Source of the DNA: Proteles cristata cristata
Taxonomy: Eukaryota > Chordata > Mammalia > Carnivora > Hyaenidae
DNA length: 64,000 nucleotides
Reading direction: 5' to 3'
Assembly: GCA_017311185.1 (NCBI GenBank)
Contig: JAESUZ010001514.1
Span: 2,480,001-2,544,000, forward strand
In this document: positions 27,256 through 38,229 of the stretch, piece by piece
Layout: each line of letters begins with the position of its first letter
How positions within the stretch are numbered: the first letter of the stretch is position 1
The notes under the pieces: generated by a model
The model's input: only the letters and a program-made list of their open reading frames with translations
Databases searched by the model: none
What the model was told of the DNA's origin: nothing
Translations under genes and position numbers: made by a program

Positions 27256-29890
27256 ATGCCTTATTCAGTCATTCAGTAAAGACTTGCTGAGCACTTAGTA
27301 CACATCTCGCACCATTCTAGATACTTGGGATATATTCGTGACCAAAACAGACAATGATCCCTCCCTTCTTGGGGTTTGTATTCTGGCGGCAAGGGCAGGC
27401 ATAATATCTAAATAAATTCCCTATTATATTAAAAGGTGACCGGTGACTCTGGAAAGAAAGAAACATTGAGGAAGGTAAAGGATATTGCAGGGGTGGGGGG
27501 TTCTCAGGAAAGAGGTGGGGCATGTGGCAGATTTAAAGTGAGACGGCGAGGTAGCCTTGTTGAGAGATTCGAGCAGAGGGGGAGGCAGGAAAAGGAGCGA
27601 GCGTTGCCAGTATCTAAGGGAAGATTATCACAGGCAGAGGGAACAGCATGTACAAAGGCTCACAAGTGGACCACTGACCTGGTGCAGGAATCCCATAAGG
27701 ACGCCAGTGTGGCTGGAGCGCAGCGAGGAGATGTAGTGATGGTGGGGAATGGGTGGTATGGGCACATCGTGTAGGCCTTTAGGTCATTGGGAGGACTTTG
27801 CTTTTTACTCTGAATGGAGCCATCAGACAGTTTTGAGCAGAGGAGGGACAGAATCTTACTTATGTTTTTTTTTTTTTAAGTTTATTTATTTTGAGAGAGA
27901 GAGAGAAAACACGAGAGGGGGGAGGGGCAGAGAGAGGGAGAGAGAGAGAATCCCAAGCAGGATCCATGGTGTCAATGTGGAGCCTGATGTGAGGCTCGAT
28001 CCCACAAACCATGAGATCATGACCTGAGCCGAATTCAAGAGTCAGACGCTTAACCAACTGAGCCACCCAGACGCCCCCTGACTTATGTTTAAATAGGGCC
28101 AATGAGGATGCTCTGTGGAGAACAGGCTCTCGGCGGGTGTACTGGTGGGGGTGAGGGGCTAACAAAGAAGGGGAGGTTCCAGTTTAGAGGGAAAAGATAC
28201 TGGTAGCTGAGACCCAGGTGGCATCAGTGGGGACAGAAAGAAGTGATCAAAGTTCGATTGTATTTCTGAAGTAGATCCAGCGGGATTTCTTGATAGGTTA
28301 GACAGGAGGCATAAGAGAAAGAGAATTATCAGAAATGATTCCAGCACTTATGGCAGAAGGAACTGAAAGGATGGAGTGGCCATCAGCTAGGATGGGGAAG
28401 GCCGAGGGTGGAGTTGGTTTTCAGGGGAAGATCAGATGTTCAACCTGAGGCCTGAGTCTGAGGTGTTCAGTGCACATCCAAGTGGAGATGCCAAGGAGGT
28501 TTGGGGGATAGATGTGTCTGGAATTGAAGAGAGCCATCTTCAGCATCTGGATGGTATTTGAAATCATGAGACTGTTGGTGACAACGGGGAGGCTGAGTCC
28601 AGATGGAGAAGAGCTTCAGAGACTGGGCGTCAAAGCATGGGGATAAGAGAAAAAGAAGCAGGGAACAGTAAAATGGAAGGAGAGCTGAGAGGGGGTGTGC
28701 GAGAAGCCAAGTGAAGAAAGGGAATCCAGGAGAAGGGCCGAGAATGTGCGTGGATGCAGCAACATGGCGGGCACTGGCCACCCCCACAACAGTGGCTTTA
28801 GCGTGCGTGCCTATCAGCGAAACGTTTGGATGGAGTAGATTTAAGAAAGAAATGAAGGTAACACATGCAAAAGGCAGAGGATGAGAGAAAGAGGAAATGA
28901 GATCAAGAGGTTCTTTTGGGTTTTCTTTTTTAAGGCTGCATCCACAACAGATGTTTGTACACCGATGGGAGTGAAAATTTGAGGAAGGAGCTGTGTCCTT
29001 GAGCACGTGAGCTCTGATGGGCTTTAGAGCCCACAGGGAGGAATCGGCTTTGGGTAGGAGCGTGGATAGCGCACCTGTGCAAATGGGGGAGAAGGAAGGT
29101 GCTGCAGGGGGAGCACGTGCGGGGGTGGGGGCTGGAGACTGGTCTCACTGGGGGAATAGCATGAGGCTGGAGGTGTGCAGAGGCATATGGAAGGTTGGAG
29201 GTGAGAGAAGGCTTGAAGTGGTCACCGAGGTCTAGGGCAGTGGAGGATGATTCCAAGGCAGCATTAAAGGCCCACTTGAGGTTAGTGGTTGGTGTTTTCT
29301 CCAGCCACGTCCAGCTGCGTGGATGCAGGCATGGAATAAACAGCATCTGTCAAGAGACGAGAACTTGAGAGACAGGCAGGAGGATTAGGGTGAGTGCCCA
29401 GAACAGTGACCATGATTGAGCACGACATTGAAGCTGGATGACTGGGGCCATGAGAATGTCAAGGGGCTAAGGGACACCCTAAAGATTATGGGGGCAACAG
29501 GTCAGAGGTCCCAGTGGGGCGAAGGACAGCTGAAGTCAGTCACTGACTGATACTCTGGGCTGGCAGTCAGGGGCCGAGGGGCGTGAGATTGAGATGCTGG
29601 TTCAAAGAGGACTTGCAGGCTTGGTAAGACCGTAGGAGTAAGTGGTCCGGATGGGCGGGGGGATGAGCTGTTTAGAGAAGAGCAGATCCAGGGTGATGGC
29701 AGGAAACCCTGTGTGAAAACCAAGAGGACCAAGAACTGAAACAGGGACAGCCTGATTGAGCGTGAAACTGAGTCCAGGGTACAGAAAGTCCTTGAGGATG
29801 GCAGGCGGTGCCCCAGGGGCTGGTAGATGTCTGCGCTGAGGTGGAGTAATGCTCCCTGGCTACACGTGCGTGCGGTGACAAGATTCAAAA
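27256..29890 (-). repeat. Long L2 LINE copy, antisense (about 2.6 kb)
   Basis: Begins at the reverse-complemented 3' end (TTCAGTAAAGACTTGCTGAG) and runs far into ORF2: GCCAGTGTGGCTGGAGCGCA, ATCCAAGTGGAGATGCCAAG, GATGGTATTTGAAATCATGA. The minus frame 28,467-29,006 ends in a stretch (DFKYHPDAEDG ... LHLDVH) that is a decayed out-of-frame echo of L2 reverse transcriptase. Split by a CanSINE at 27,868-28,077. The left part is clear and the part beyond 29,300 less so. Confidence 0.7.
27868..28077 (-). repeat. CanSINE with 10-bp target duplication
   Basis: ACTTATGTTT at 27,858-27,867 and 28,081-28,090, within the L2 copy. Confidence 0.9.
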
Positions 29891-30135
29891 CTGGTGTCCT
29901 TTAGGGAGGAGGGAAGGAGAATGGCTTGGAAATGACAGTGAGCAGCCGGACAACAGTCTCACATCCTGTGGTTCCTGCCTCCTTCTCTCACTTGCATAGC
30001 AGGGAAGCTGCCCAGAGGGCTGCAGGGAAGTGCAGCGTCCTCAGCGGTGGGCCAGCTTTCCTAGGACAGAGCAAGAATATCCAGAGAAGAGACTGGGAGA
30101 GAGAGAGATCCCATTGCTAATGGTCTGGCATTCCT

Positions 30136-30352
30136 TTTTTTTTTTTTTTAATGTTTATTTATTTCTAGGAGACAGAGAGAGAGAGTGTGAGCAGGGGAGG
30201 GTCAGAAAGAGGGAGTCACAGACTGAAACAGGCTCCAGGCTCTGAGCTGGCAGTCAGCACAGAGCCTGATGCGGGGCTCAAACCCACAAACCGTGAGATC
30301 ATGACCTAAGCGAAAGTCGGACGCTTAACCAACTAAGCCACCCAGGCACCCC
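30136..30352 (-). repeat. CanSINE, young subtype
   Basis: TTTCTAGGAGACAGAG form. It lies directly next to another antisense copy. Confidence 0.9.
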
Positions 30353-30569
30353 TCTTTTTTTTTTAATTAATTTTTGTAATGTGTGTTTATTTTGAGAGAC
30401 AGAATGCGAGTGGGAGAGGGACAGAGAGGGAGAGACACAGAATCAGAAGCAGGCTCCAGGCTCTGAGCTGTCAGCACAGAGACTGATGCGGAGCTTGAAC
30501 CCACAAACCCAGAGATCATGACCTGAGGCGAAACCGAACGCTTAAAGAACTGAGCCACCCAGGCTCCCC
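30353..30569 (-). repeat. CanSINE
   Basis: Second antisense copy, ending CACCCAGGCTCCCC. The pair is flanked by ATGGTCTGGCATTCCT (30,120) and ATGGCCTGGGATTCCT (30,574). Confidence 0.9.
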
Positions 30570-30774
30570 TTTGATGGCCTGGGATTCCTGAGGGCAGCAG
30601 GAGGCTTTGAGGAGCTGAAGGGGGCTTGAGGGTGGGGACCAAAGAGGGGCTGCCAGAGGACCCCCCACAGGGACCAGAGTGCAGAGACAAGGGAGGCCCT
30701 GGGTGTGGGGTGGGCAGGTACCGGCCCCAGAGACTAGTGACTGAACATTGCAACTGCTTAATGAACAACAGTAG

Positions 30775-30985
30775 CAACAAGAGCGCCTACATTAATCACT
30801 TACAGCATGCCCAGCTCTCTACTAAGCGAGGTGCATGTATCATCCCATTGAATCCTTTCAATCACCCTGTGAGGTGGAAATTTTTTATTCCCTTCATTTT
30901 ACAATGAAGGAAACAAGGAAGCAGTCAATAGCCATCAGTGGTGGTGCGGGAATCTGAGCCCAGACAATCTGACTACAAAGCCTGG
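30775..30985 (-). repeat. MIR SINE, antisense
   Basis: CACCCTGTGAGGTGGAAATT and 'CATTTTACAATGAAGGAAAC', ending GACAATCTGACTACAAAGCC. Confidence 0.75.
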
Positions 30986-30989
30986 ATAT

Positions 30990-31049
30990 TTTATTTTTTT
31001 ATTAGAAAGAGAGAGCATGTGTGAGCCTGACAAGGGTCACAGGGAGAGA

Positions 31050-31085
<36 letters not shown>

Positions 31086-31219
31086 CCCAAGCAGGCCCCA
31101 TGCTCAGCATTCATCCCAGAACCCACAGCGGGGCTCGATCCCACAACCCTGGCTGGGATCATGACCTGAGATGAAATCAAGAGTTGGACATTCAACTGAC
31201 CGAGCCACCCAAGCACCCC
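30990..31219 (-). repeat. CanSINE with expanded GA tract
   Basis: Antisense copy with an (AG)n run at about 31,050-31,083 and a diverged head. Confidence 0.85.
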
Positions 31220-32360
31220 AAAGAGCTCAGCTATTTTAAATATCAAATCTAGGTGTTTTCTAAATATCTGTTGAATGGGTAAAGAGCAGAGAGTTGGCCT
31301 GAGAAACCCCAACCCAGCCCTCTGCTGGGCTTCAAGCCCAGCCTGGAACGCGCCACGCTTCCTATGCTTAGCAACTGTCCATACTTCAATTTGCTCATAG
31401 ATTCCATCCTCTGCTCCCCTTGGAGGCAGGTTTTGCAAAAGGGAGCAAGGAATGGTGGCAGTCCCTGCGTCCTTCCTGGAAAACCTCGGTTTCCATCCTC
31501 CAAAGGCTGTGACCCACCTGCTTCTGAGGCTCACAGACCCCCAGTCTGGGTGCATGAGCCCCGGACCCTCCCAGAACTTAGCATGCAGAGGGAAGCATCA
31601 CAGAGCCTTTGTCATGGTCGTTGTCGAAGGAGGACTACAGGCAAGAAGCATGGAGTGTGTGAAGTCTGCTTAGCAACAGGGCGTGTAGGGTGCCTGTGGG
31701 GGCAACAGAGGGCAGGTCTGGCTTGGTCAGCAGCTTCTAGGGAGGTGCCATTCACGTAGAGGCCCAGAGTGGGTCCACAGTGGGAGTAGGGGTCAGCCAA
31801 GACAGGCAGATGAGGGTTGGGGAGAATTTCCAGGCTGAGAAGTCAACCTGTGGCACAGTCTTGAGTCAGTGGAAAACATGGATCACTCAGGATCATGCCT
31901 GAAGTTCCGTGACGTTCCGCGTGGCTGGAGGGGAGGGAATGGTGGGAAGTGAGCTCCAAGACTGCGGGTTGAGAGACTAAGTGCCTGGATGGGGTGTTTG
32001 CTCGGAGGCCCAGAGCCGCCCAGAGAGGGAGATCAAGGTCGGGGTGGGGGAGGTCTCAGGGAGCTGTTGCAACTCCCCTGAGTGGAACAGAGGAGCTGAG
32101 AATGCCTGCTCCCTCCTAGGTTTCCCACTAGGTGGCGCCTGATCCCCACACTGTGGGGGAGGACCGGCCTTGGCTGAGGTTGATCAGGGGTTGCTGTTTG
32201 TTAAGGAAGGGCTCCTAGTTTCTGAGCCCAGAAGTTGGTTGGGGAGTGTGAGTGTGAGTCTGTGTGTGTGAATCTGCACTTCAGTCAGGACATCCACCTG
32301 GGACACGGTTGTGATGTGGCCTTGGCGTACATTCTCCCTTCGTGCCTCATGATACCACCA
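31220..32360. other. Single-copy sequence, no gene recognised
   Basis: Several overlapping frames of up to 131 codons on both strands. One (31,037-31,555 minus) runs into the SINE. No conserved domain is visible. Confidence 0.4.
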
Positions 32361-32369
32361 GGAACTCAG

Positions 32370-32520
32370 ATTTTTATCCTCATTTTCTAGAGTGGGAAGC
32401 TGAGGCTAGAGAAGGTCAGGGATGTGCCCACGGTCACTGGGCTGGTTCAGAGTGGAGTAAATGGATAGAGGTTGCCACCAGGGCCCCCAGATATAGATCT
32501 AAGCCTGTGCACCTTGCCAT
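32370..32520 (-). repeat. MIR fragment, antisense
   Basis: TTTTTATCCTCATTTTCTAG followed by AGTGGGAAGCTGAGGCTAGA. Confidence 0.65.
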
Positions 32521-32537
32521 GCTGCTGGACCAGCTTT

Positions 32538-32747
32538 CAATTTTTTTTTAAATGTTTTTATTTATTTCTGAGAGAGAGAGAGACAGTGTGAGCAGGGGAG
32601 GGTCAGAGAGAGAGAGGGAGATACAGAATCTAAAGCAGCCTCCAGGCTCTTAACTGTCAACACAGAGCCCAACGCAGGGCTCGAACTCACGAACCATGAG
32701 ATCATGACCTGAGCTGAAGTTGGATGCTCAACCTACTGAGGTGCCCC
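32538..32747 (-). repeat. CanSINE
   Basis: Antisense copy. The head is shortened (CTACTGAGGTGCCCC). Confidence 0.88.
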
Positions 32748-32839
32748 AGGACTGGCTTTTAAAAGACCTGCTCTGGGTCACCTTGAAGGGAATAGCAAGG
32801 CCCAATGGGTCGGTGATATCAGGATATGGATTCTGGGTC

Positions 32840-33335
32840 ATTGTCCACTCAGAGCACTCCTTGAGCACCTACTATGTGTCAGGCACTGTGCTAGGCATTG
32901 GTGAACAATAAGGCAATGGATAGTATAGACAGGAAGGCACAGTCTAGCAGGGAGAAAGCCAGAGGATATACAAATGAACTGGCCAACAACTTTATCATTA
33001 CGGATTGTGGTAAGTGCTGTGAAGGAGACAGGCAGATCCAAGAAGGTCACAAGGGTGGGCTCCTTTTCTTGAAGCGGGTGGGGACCGGACTCTGAGGAAG
33101 AGACTCAAAGGTTAAGAAGGCATAGCTAGAGGAAATAGCTGGTCCAAGAGCTGCCAAGGCAGAAAAGAGCCTGAGAGACTGCATGGAGGAGAGGGCAGAT
33201 GAAGAGGGGGAAAGAGGTAAGATCATCCAGGAAGCCAGGAGCCTAGTGAGCCCTGGTGAGGCAGGTGCCGTGGGAAGGCAGTGAGGAGCCAGAAGCAGGG
33301 TATTGCGTGTTCTGATCTGTGTATTTCAAAGCTCA
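32840..33335 (-). repeat. L2 LINE, antisense
   Basis: TTGAGCACCTACTATGTGTC followed by AGGCACTGTGCTAGGC. It may continue beyond the SINE into 33,600-33,960. Confidence 0.7.
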
Positions 33336-33337
33336 CC

Positions 33338-33458
33338 CTGAGGGCATGTGGGTGGCTCAGTCAGTTAACTGTTGGCCTCTTGGTTTCAGCTCAGGTCATG
33401 ATCTCACTGTTCTTGGCTCATCAGGCTCTGCCCTGACAGTGTGGAGCCTGCTTGGGAT

Positions 33459-33516
<58 letters not shown>

Positions 33517-33590
33517 TCTCTCTTTCTCTCCCCTCTCCCCCTCCCTCATTCATGCTGTCTGTCTCTCTCTCTCAAAATAAATGAACTTCA
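33338..33590 (+). repeat. CanSINE with expanded (CT)n tract
   Basis: Sense copy whose CT-rich region has grown into about 70 bp of near-pure CT (33,461-33,530). The 108-codon frame across it is an artefact. Confidence 0.9.
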
Positions 33591-34479
33591 AAAAACAAAA
33601 ACAAAATCAAAAGCTCACTTTGATTTTGTTGGGAGAATCAGGTAAAGATGATCATGCAGGTGAAAGATGGCAGCTCGGAGCATGATCACAGCTGTGAGGA
33701 TGGAAAGACCAGATCCAGGTCTGACAGGTACTTTGGAGGTAGAATCTGTAGGATTTTCAGATGGATGGGATGCAAGGATGAGGATGATTCCAGGCTCTAG
33801 GGTTCCGCACTGGGTGAATGGTGGGGCCATTTATCAACGTGGTGGACCCTGGGAGAGGTCGTGATGGGGGCAGGGAGGGGGTCGGAAGCTCAGGCCCTGT
33901 TACTTTTGCAGCTGCCTGTAGGATGCCCCAGTAGACAGATGGCACAGCCAGTTGAGGCTCACTGGAAAGGTCAGGGCTGCTGGTGTAATTGAGGAGCCTC
34001 TAGACTGTACTAACATCAAGGCATTGGAGAGGGTCGCACAGTCCACAGTCCAGGTGGCTCAGTGGTAGAAGGTAGCAAAGGCTCCATCACTGGAGGTGTG
34101 CAAGGAAGCCATGTCAGCCACAGCTGCTGGAAAGGGAAGGCCTCTTTGAGGGAGGCAGAACGAAATGGCCTCTGAGGGTGCCAGAGACCAAGCCTGGGTG
34201 GCCCCGGGACTCTGCGGAGGAGCTGACCATGCCGACTCTGTCTCTTTGTCTGGTTAGATTCTCCTTCTCGGTGGCACTTCCCCCACCACCATCTGGCAGG
34301 GCCTGGAGATAAGACCCCGGGTGGGGGTGGGGAGGCCAGCTTCAGGGATGGGCTGTAATTTCAGCTGGGGGCAGGGTTCCTGAGTTTCAGTGCCACCTGG
34401 TGTGAGGTTTCTCTTTCTGGCACCTCCCTCAAGACTGGCTCTCTGCTGACAGTCCCTCCTCCCCAAGTGCAGGGCTCTT

Positions 34480-34760
34480 CAGCTAGTTTCCCACCTGGAA
34501 AGACACTGAGTCAGGTGGTACCACATGGTGGGAGGGTGGGGATAGGGAGGGGTAATTGGAGGGGGCTGCCAAGTTTAATTAGTGGTTGTGAAGCCCTGGA
34601 AACTGCATCTGAGAGCCCCCCACCCCCACCCCACCTTGACTTTCATCTTCAAAACTTCCCCACCAGCCTGGATGAAAGGGCCCAGGAGGGACCAGGTATT
34701 AATAGTAATTATTAGTTTCACTAATAAAGAGAAGAAACAGGATTATCCCCAAGCTTAACT
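34480..34760. other. Single-copy block with homeodomain-type AT motifs
   Basis: GGTAATTGGA, TTTAATTAGT and AGTAATTATTAGTTTC lie within about 200 bp in otherwise GC-moderate, non-repeat sequence. Candidate regulatory region only. Confidence 0.3.
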
Positions 34761-35049
34761 TGTTCTCCCCTCTTGGTCTACCTCTTTTCTCTTTTCTCCG
34801 GGTCTCTCTCTCTCTCTCTCTTCTTTCCTTTTGCCCTCCTTCCCTCTCTCTCTTTATTATCCGGGTCTTGCCACTTCTGTGTGTCCCTGTTTTGAGACCT
34901 CAGAATCCTGAGTCTCTGGGCCTCATCAGATCTTTGTGTTGGGGTGTCTGGAGCACCAGGACATTTGGGGAGCACCCCTTTCCTTGTCTGGGTTGTGGCA
35001 GGAGGGTAGGAAAGCATGTGGGTGTAGGTGTGTAGCAGGGTGCCTATGT

Positions 35050-35560
35050 CCATCCATCCATTCATTCATTCACTGCTTTACAAATGGTTAATGAACACGT
35101 ACTAGGTGCCAAGTGCTGGGTTAGGCCCCAGAGATTCAATGTGGGGCAGGACAGACTTGGGCCCTGCCCACGGCGTCAACATCCAAGGGGGGAAGAGGGC
35201 TAATAAACAGCAACTGAGAAGTACAGTGAGGTCACAGGTTGTGAGGCACACTAAGTAGGGATACTTAGCAGACATGATGCAGAGTCATGTGGTGGACGAC
35301 TTTAGGCTGGGGGGACCAGGGAGTCCTCCCCGAGGAGGTGCCATTTGGGCCGAGACCTGAATGATGGGGAGAATAGTCTGTGGCAGGGGGAACAGCCTTT
35401 ACAAAAGCCCTGACGTGGGAAAGAGCTTTGAGTGTTGGAGGATGAGAAAGGAGGGTAAGGTGGCCCTGTGACAGGAGGGGAGAGCTAGATGGAGAAGGGA
35501 CAATATGAGCTGGCCTGTGGGTGTGTCCCCCTCTGCAGCACACCAGTCCCAGACCTGCTA
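35050..35560 (-). repeat. L2 LINE, antisense
   Basis: CATTCATTCATTCACTGCTT, then GTACTAGGTGCCAAGTGCTG and TTACAAAAGCCCTGACGTGG. Confidence 0.72.
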
Positions 35561-35592
35561 TGATGCTCTGCTGTCTTGAAATTCTTAAACTT

Positions 35593-35825
35593 CTTATTTT
35601 TAAAAAATTTTTGTAAAATGTTTTATTTATTTTTGAGAGAGAGAGAGAGAGAACGTGAGCAAGAGAGGGACAGAAAGAGAGTGAGACACAGAATCTGAAG
35701 ACAGGCTCCAGGCTCTGAGCTAGCTGTCAGCACAGAGTCCAAGGAGGGGCTCAAACCCACAAACTGCAAGATCATGACCTGAGCCGAAGCCAGATACTTA
35801 ACTGACTGAGCCACCCAGGCTCCCC
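35593..35825 (-). repeat. CanSINE with 14-bp target duplication
   Basis: AAATTCTTAAACTT at 35,579-35,592 and 35,827-35,840. Confidence 0.92.
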
Positions 35826-35862
35826 AAAATTCTTAAACTTTTTAAAAAGACATGGATAAACT

Positions 35863-36085
35863 TGATTTTTTTTTTTAAGGTCACTTATATTTTGGTAGAG
35901 AGTGAGGGAGGGGTAGATGGCGTGGGGGAGGGGCAGAAAGCTAGGGAGAGAGAGGGAATCCCAGGCAGGTCTGCACTATCAGCATGGAGTCTCAGGCAGG
36001 GCTCGAACTCACTAACCATGAGATCATGACCTGAGTCAAAATCAAGAGTCAGATGCTTAACCAACTGAACCACCCTGGCATTCCC
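35863..36085 (-). repeat. CanSINE, diverged
   Basis: Antisense, with the head decayed to CACCCTGGCATTCCC. It is close behind the previous copy. Confidence 0.85.
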
Positions 36086-36227
36086 TGAAATTCTTAATTT
36101 TTGAACAAGGGATTCTGCATCTTCATTTTGCACTGGACCCCATAAATTATGTAACTATTCCTGGCTGGGAAGGGAGGCAAAAGAAGTGAATGTCTGTGTA
36201 GAAATATGAGGGCCACTGGGCTTGGTG

Positions 36228-36320
36228 TTTGGAGAAGGAAGGAAAGAAGGAGGGAAGGGAGGGAATTGAGGAGGGTGAGCAGGGAGGAAGGAAGAAAGGA
36301 AGGAGGAAAGGAAGGAAGCT
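36228..36320 (+). repeat. (GGAA)n-rich purine tract
   Basis: About 90 bp of GGAA/GGGA units, imperfect. Confidence 0.85.
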
Positions 36321-36639
36321 ATGTACATACATGTATGAGCTTATCGGCGAGGCTGTCGCACTAAGGCCACATTAGTTTAGACCAGGGGCTGCTGTTGTGT
36401 GTGGAGGGCTCACACACAGCTGTGGCCACAACCAACATACTCCAAAGCCCTGAGGCACCTGCTACATTTCCCAGGGCCTGTTGCCCAAGAGGCTTCCAGA
36501 ACCTGTGTGTCACGGGCCTGAAGCAGCACCATGAACAGGGAGAGAGGCCAGGCTCATCCCAGGGCCCCACTTTGGGAAACAGGGTGACTCCTTCACCCCA
36601 GGTGAGGCAGGACTGTCTTGCGTGTACGACTTAAGACTT

Positions 36640-36860
36640 TGGAGCCAGGCAGACTTCGGTTCTAATCTGACTTTGTCTTGTGGATGTAAATAACTAAACA
36701 TTAAGTAGGTGATTTGCTCCTCTGAGCCTCAGTTTCTGTATCTGTAAAATGGGGGTCACCACTTAAATTTGTTGAGGGGATTAAATGAGGTAATAAGGGA
36801 AGAATTCTTGGTGGAGTCAGAGCTTGGTAAATATTTGCAATAATAGTTATCATTATCATA
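36640..36860 (+). repeat. MIR SINE
   Basis: GGAGCCAGGCAGACTTCGGT, CCTCAGTTTCTGTATCTGTA and a GTAAATATTTGCAATAAT end. A further MIR piece follows at 36,920-37,010 (CCTCGGTTTCCTCTTCTCTT). Confidence 0.8.
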
Positions 36861-37659
36861 CAATCTGGAGCCTTGGGTAAACATTCACTTCTGCCTCTAG
36901 ATGTCTGCATAATCAGGAACAAGCACTTAATCCTCCTGGGCCTCGGTTTCCTCTTCTCTTAAATTGGAGTGATAGCAATGTAGCACATCTCTAACCAGCG
37001 TGGTCAGGATGAAGCCACATGATCGCTGGAACTTCTCTGTAAACTGGTATGTACGCATGCGAGTTGTTGGCACACCCTTGACCATTTGGGGGTAGGTCAG
37101 GTCGTCTTCGAATCTGCCCACCCGGGGAGAAAAGGACCCTTGGGTTATTGGCAACACATCGAACCTAGTTCCTGGATTCCAGCCCTGAGTTATTGCGCTC
37201 ACGCTGGAAAGTCTGCCCTGAGAGTGAGCCTCAAGTTCAAGGTCCGAATTTGGGCAAGGAAGAGGAAGGTCCAGAAACTGCAGCGGGGGAGGAGGAGGAT
37301 GAGCTGAGGGACGACAAAGGAGCCTGAGCCCAAATCCCTGGTGGCCTTGCTTCCTGCCTACCTCGGGTCAGCAAACATCCAGAAAGCTGTGAGAATTAGT
37401 CTCTGGCCATGGGTCAACAGGGTTGGCGTGGACAGACGCCCACTTCATCAACCACACACACTGCCAGCAGCTGATTGACAGGTGCCTCCAAAACTCATGG
37501 GGCCCCTAAGCAGCACCAGCACCAGCCTGGGAAGGGAGGCCCCTCCCCCCTGGAGGAGTTCTGGTCGGGGGAACCTGGAAGAGAGAGCAAAAAGGGCCCT
37601 CTGCCATCCCTGAGTAAAGACAGTGAGCTCTGGGTCTGTTCCTAGGACGGCTGTCAAGC

Positions 37660-37820
37660 AGCCATGAGACCTTGGGGCTATTTAGCCTCTCTGTGCCTCC
37701 ATTGCCTCATCTAGATCACATTACACCTTCTGAGTGCCGCTGGAGAACTAAGCACGCTAAGCTTCTTAGCAAAGCCTGACACACAGTGAGTGCTTTCACA
37801 ACATTTGCTGTTATTATATT
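37660..37820 (+). repeat. MIR SINE
   Basis: CTCTCTGTGCCTCCATTGCC through CCTGACACACAGTGAGTGCT. Confidence 0.7.
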
Positions 37821-38039
37821 CCTTGCAAGATGAGGCCACTCAGCGAGGTGTGACGGTCTGTTAGATGTCCCTATAGACTAGTTCAAAGCCTTCCTCTATA
37901 GTTTGCTATAGTTTTGGCTGACAATAATCATTCATTCATTCATTTACTCAGTAAGTATTTATGGAGCCAGTTTATGGCAGCAAAGAGTGGCAGATGGGGG
38001 ACCCCAGGGCGGCTTGGTTCCTGGAAGGGCATTTGAGCA

Positions 38040-38210
38040 AGAACTAACATTTATTTGGCGCTGACTATGGGCAGATTCCCACTAACCCAGAAGCGGGCAC
38101 GAGCCAGCTGACAGCAGAGGGAGTCCAGGTGAAGTCACACACACACACACACACACACACAAGATCACACAGTAACTCAGTGTGACTCAAACGCAGGCCC
38201 GCCTCCCTCT
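38040..38210 (-). repeat. MIR-like piece with (AC)n microsatellite
   Basis: CTAACATTTATTTGGCGCTG through CAGTAACTCAGTGTGACTC, split by about 13 AC units at 38,135-38,160. Confidence 0.6.
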
Positions 38211-38229
38211 AAAGTTTGTGCTGTTCCAA

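Noticed and set aside
28467..29006. 179-codon minus-strand open frame
   Set aside because: Lies within an antisense L2 LINE. The recognisable parts are decayed L2 reverse-transcriptase text, not a cellular gene.
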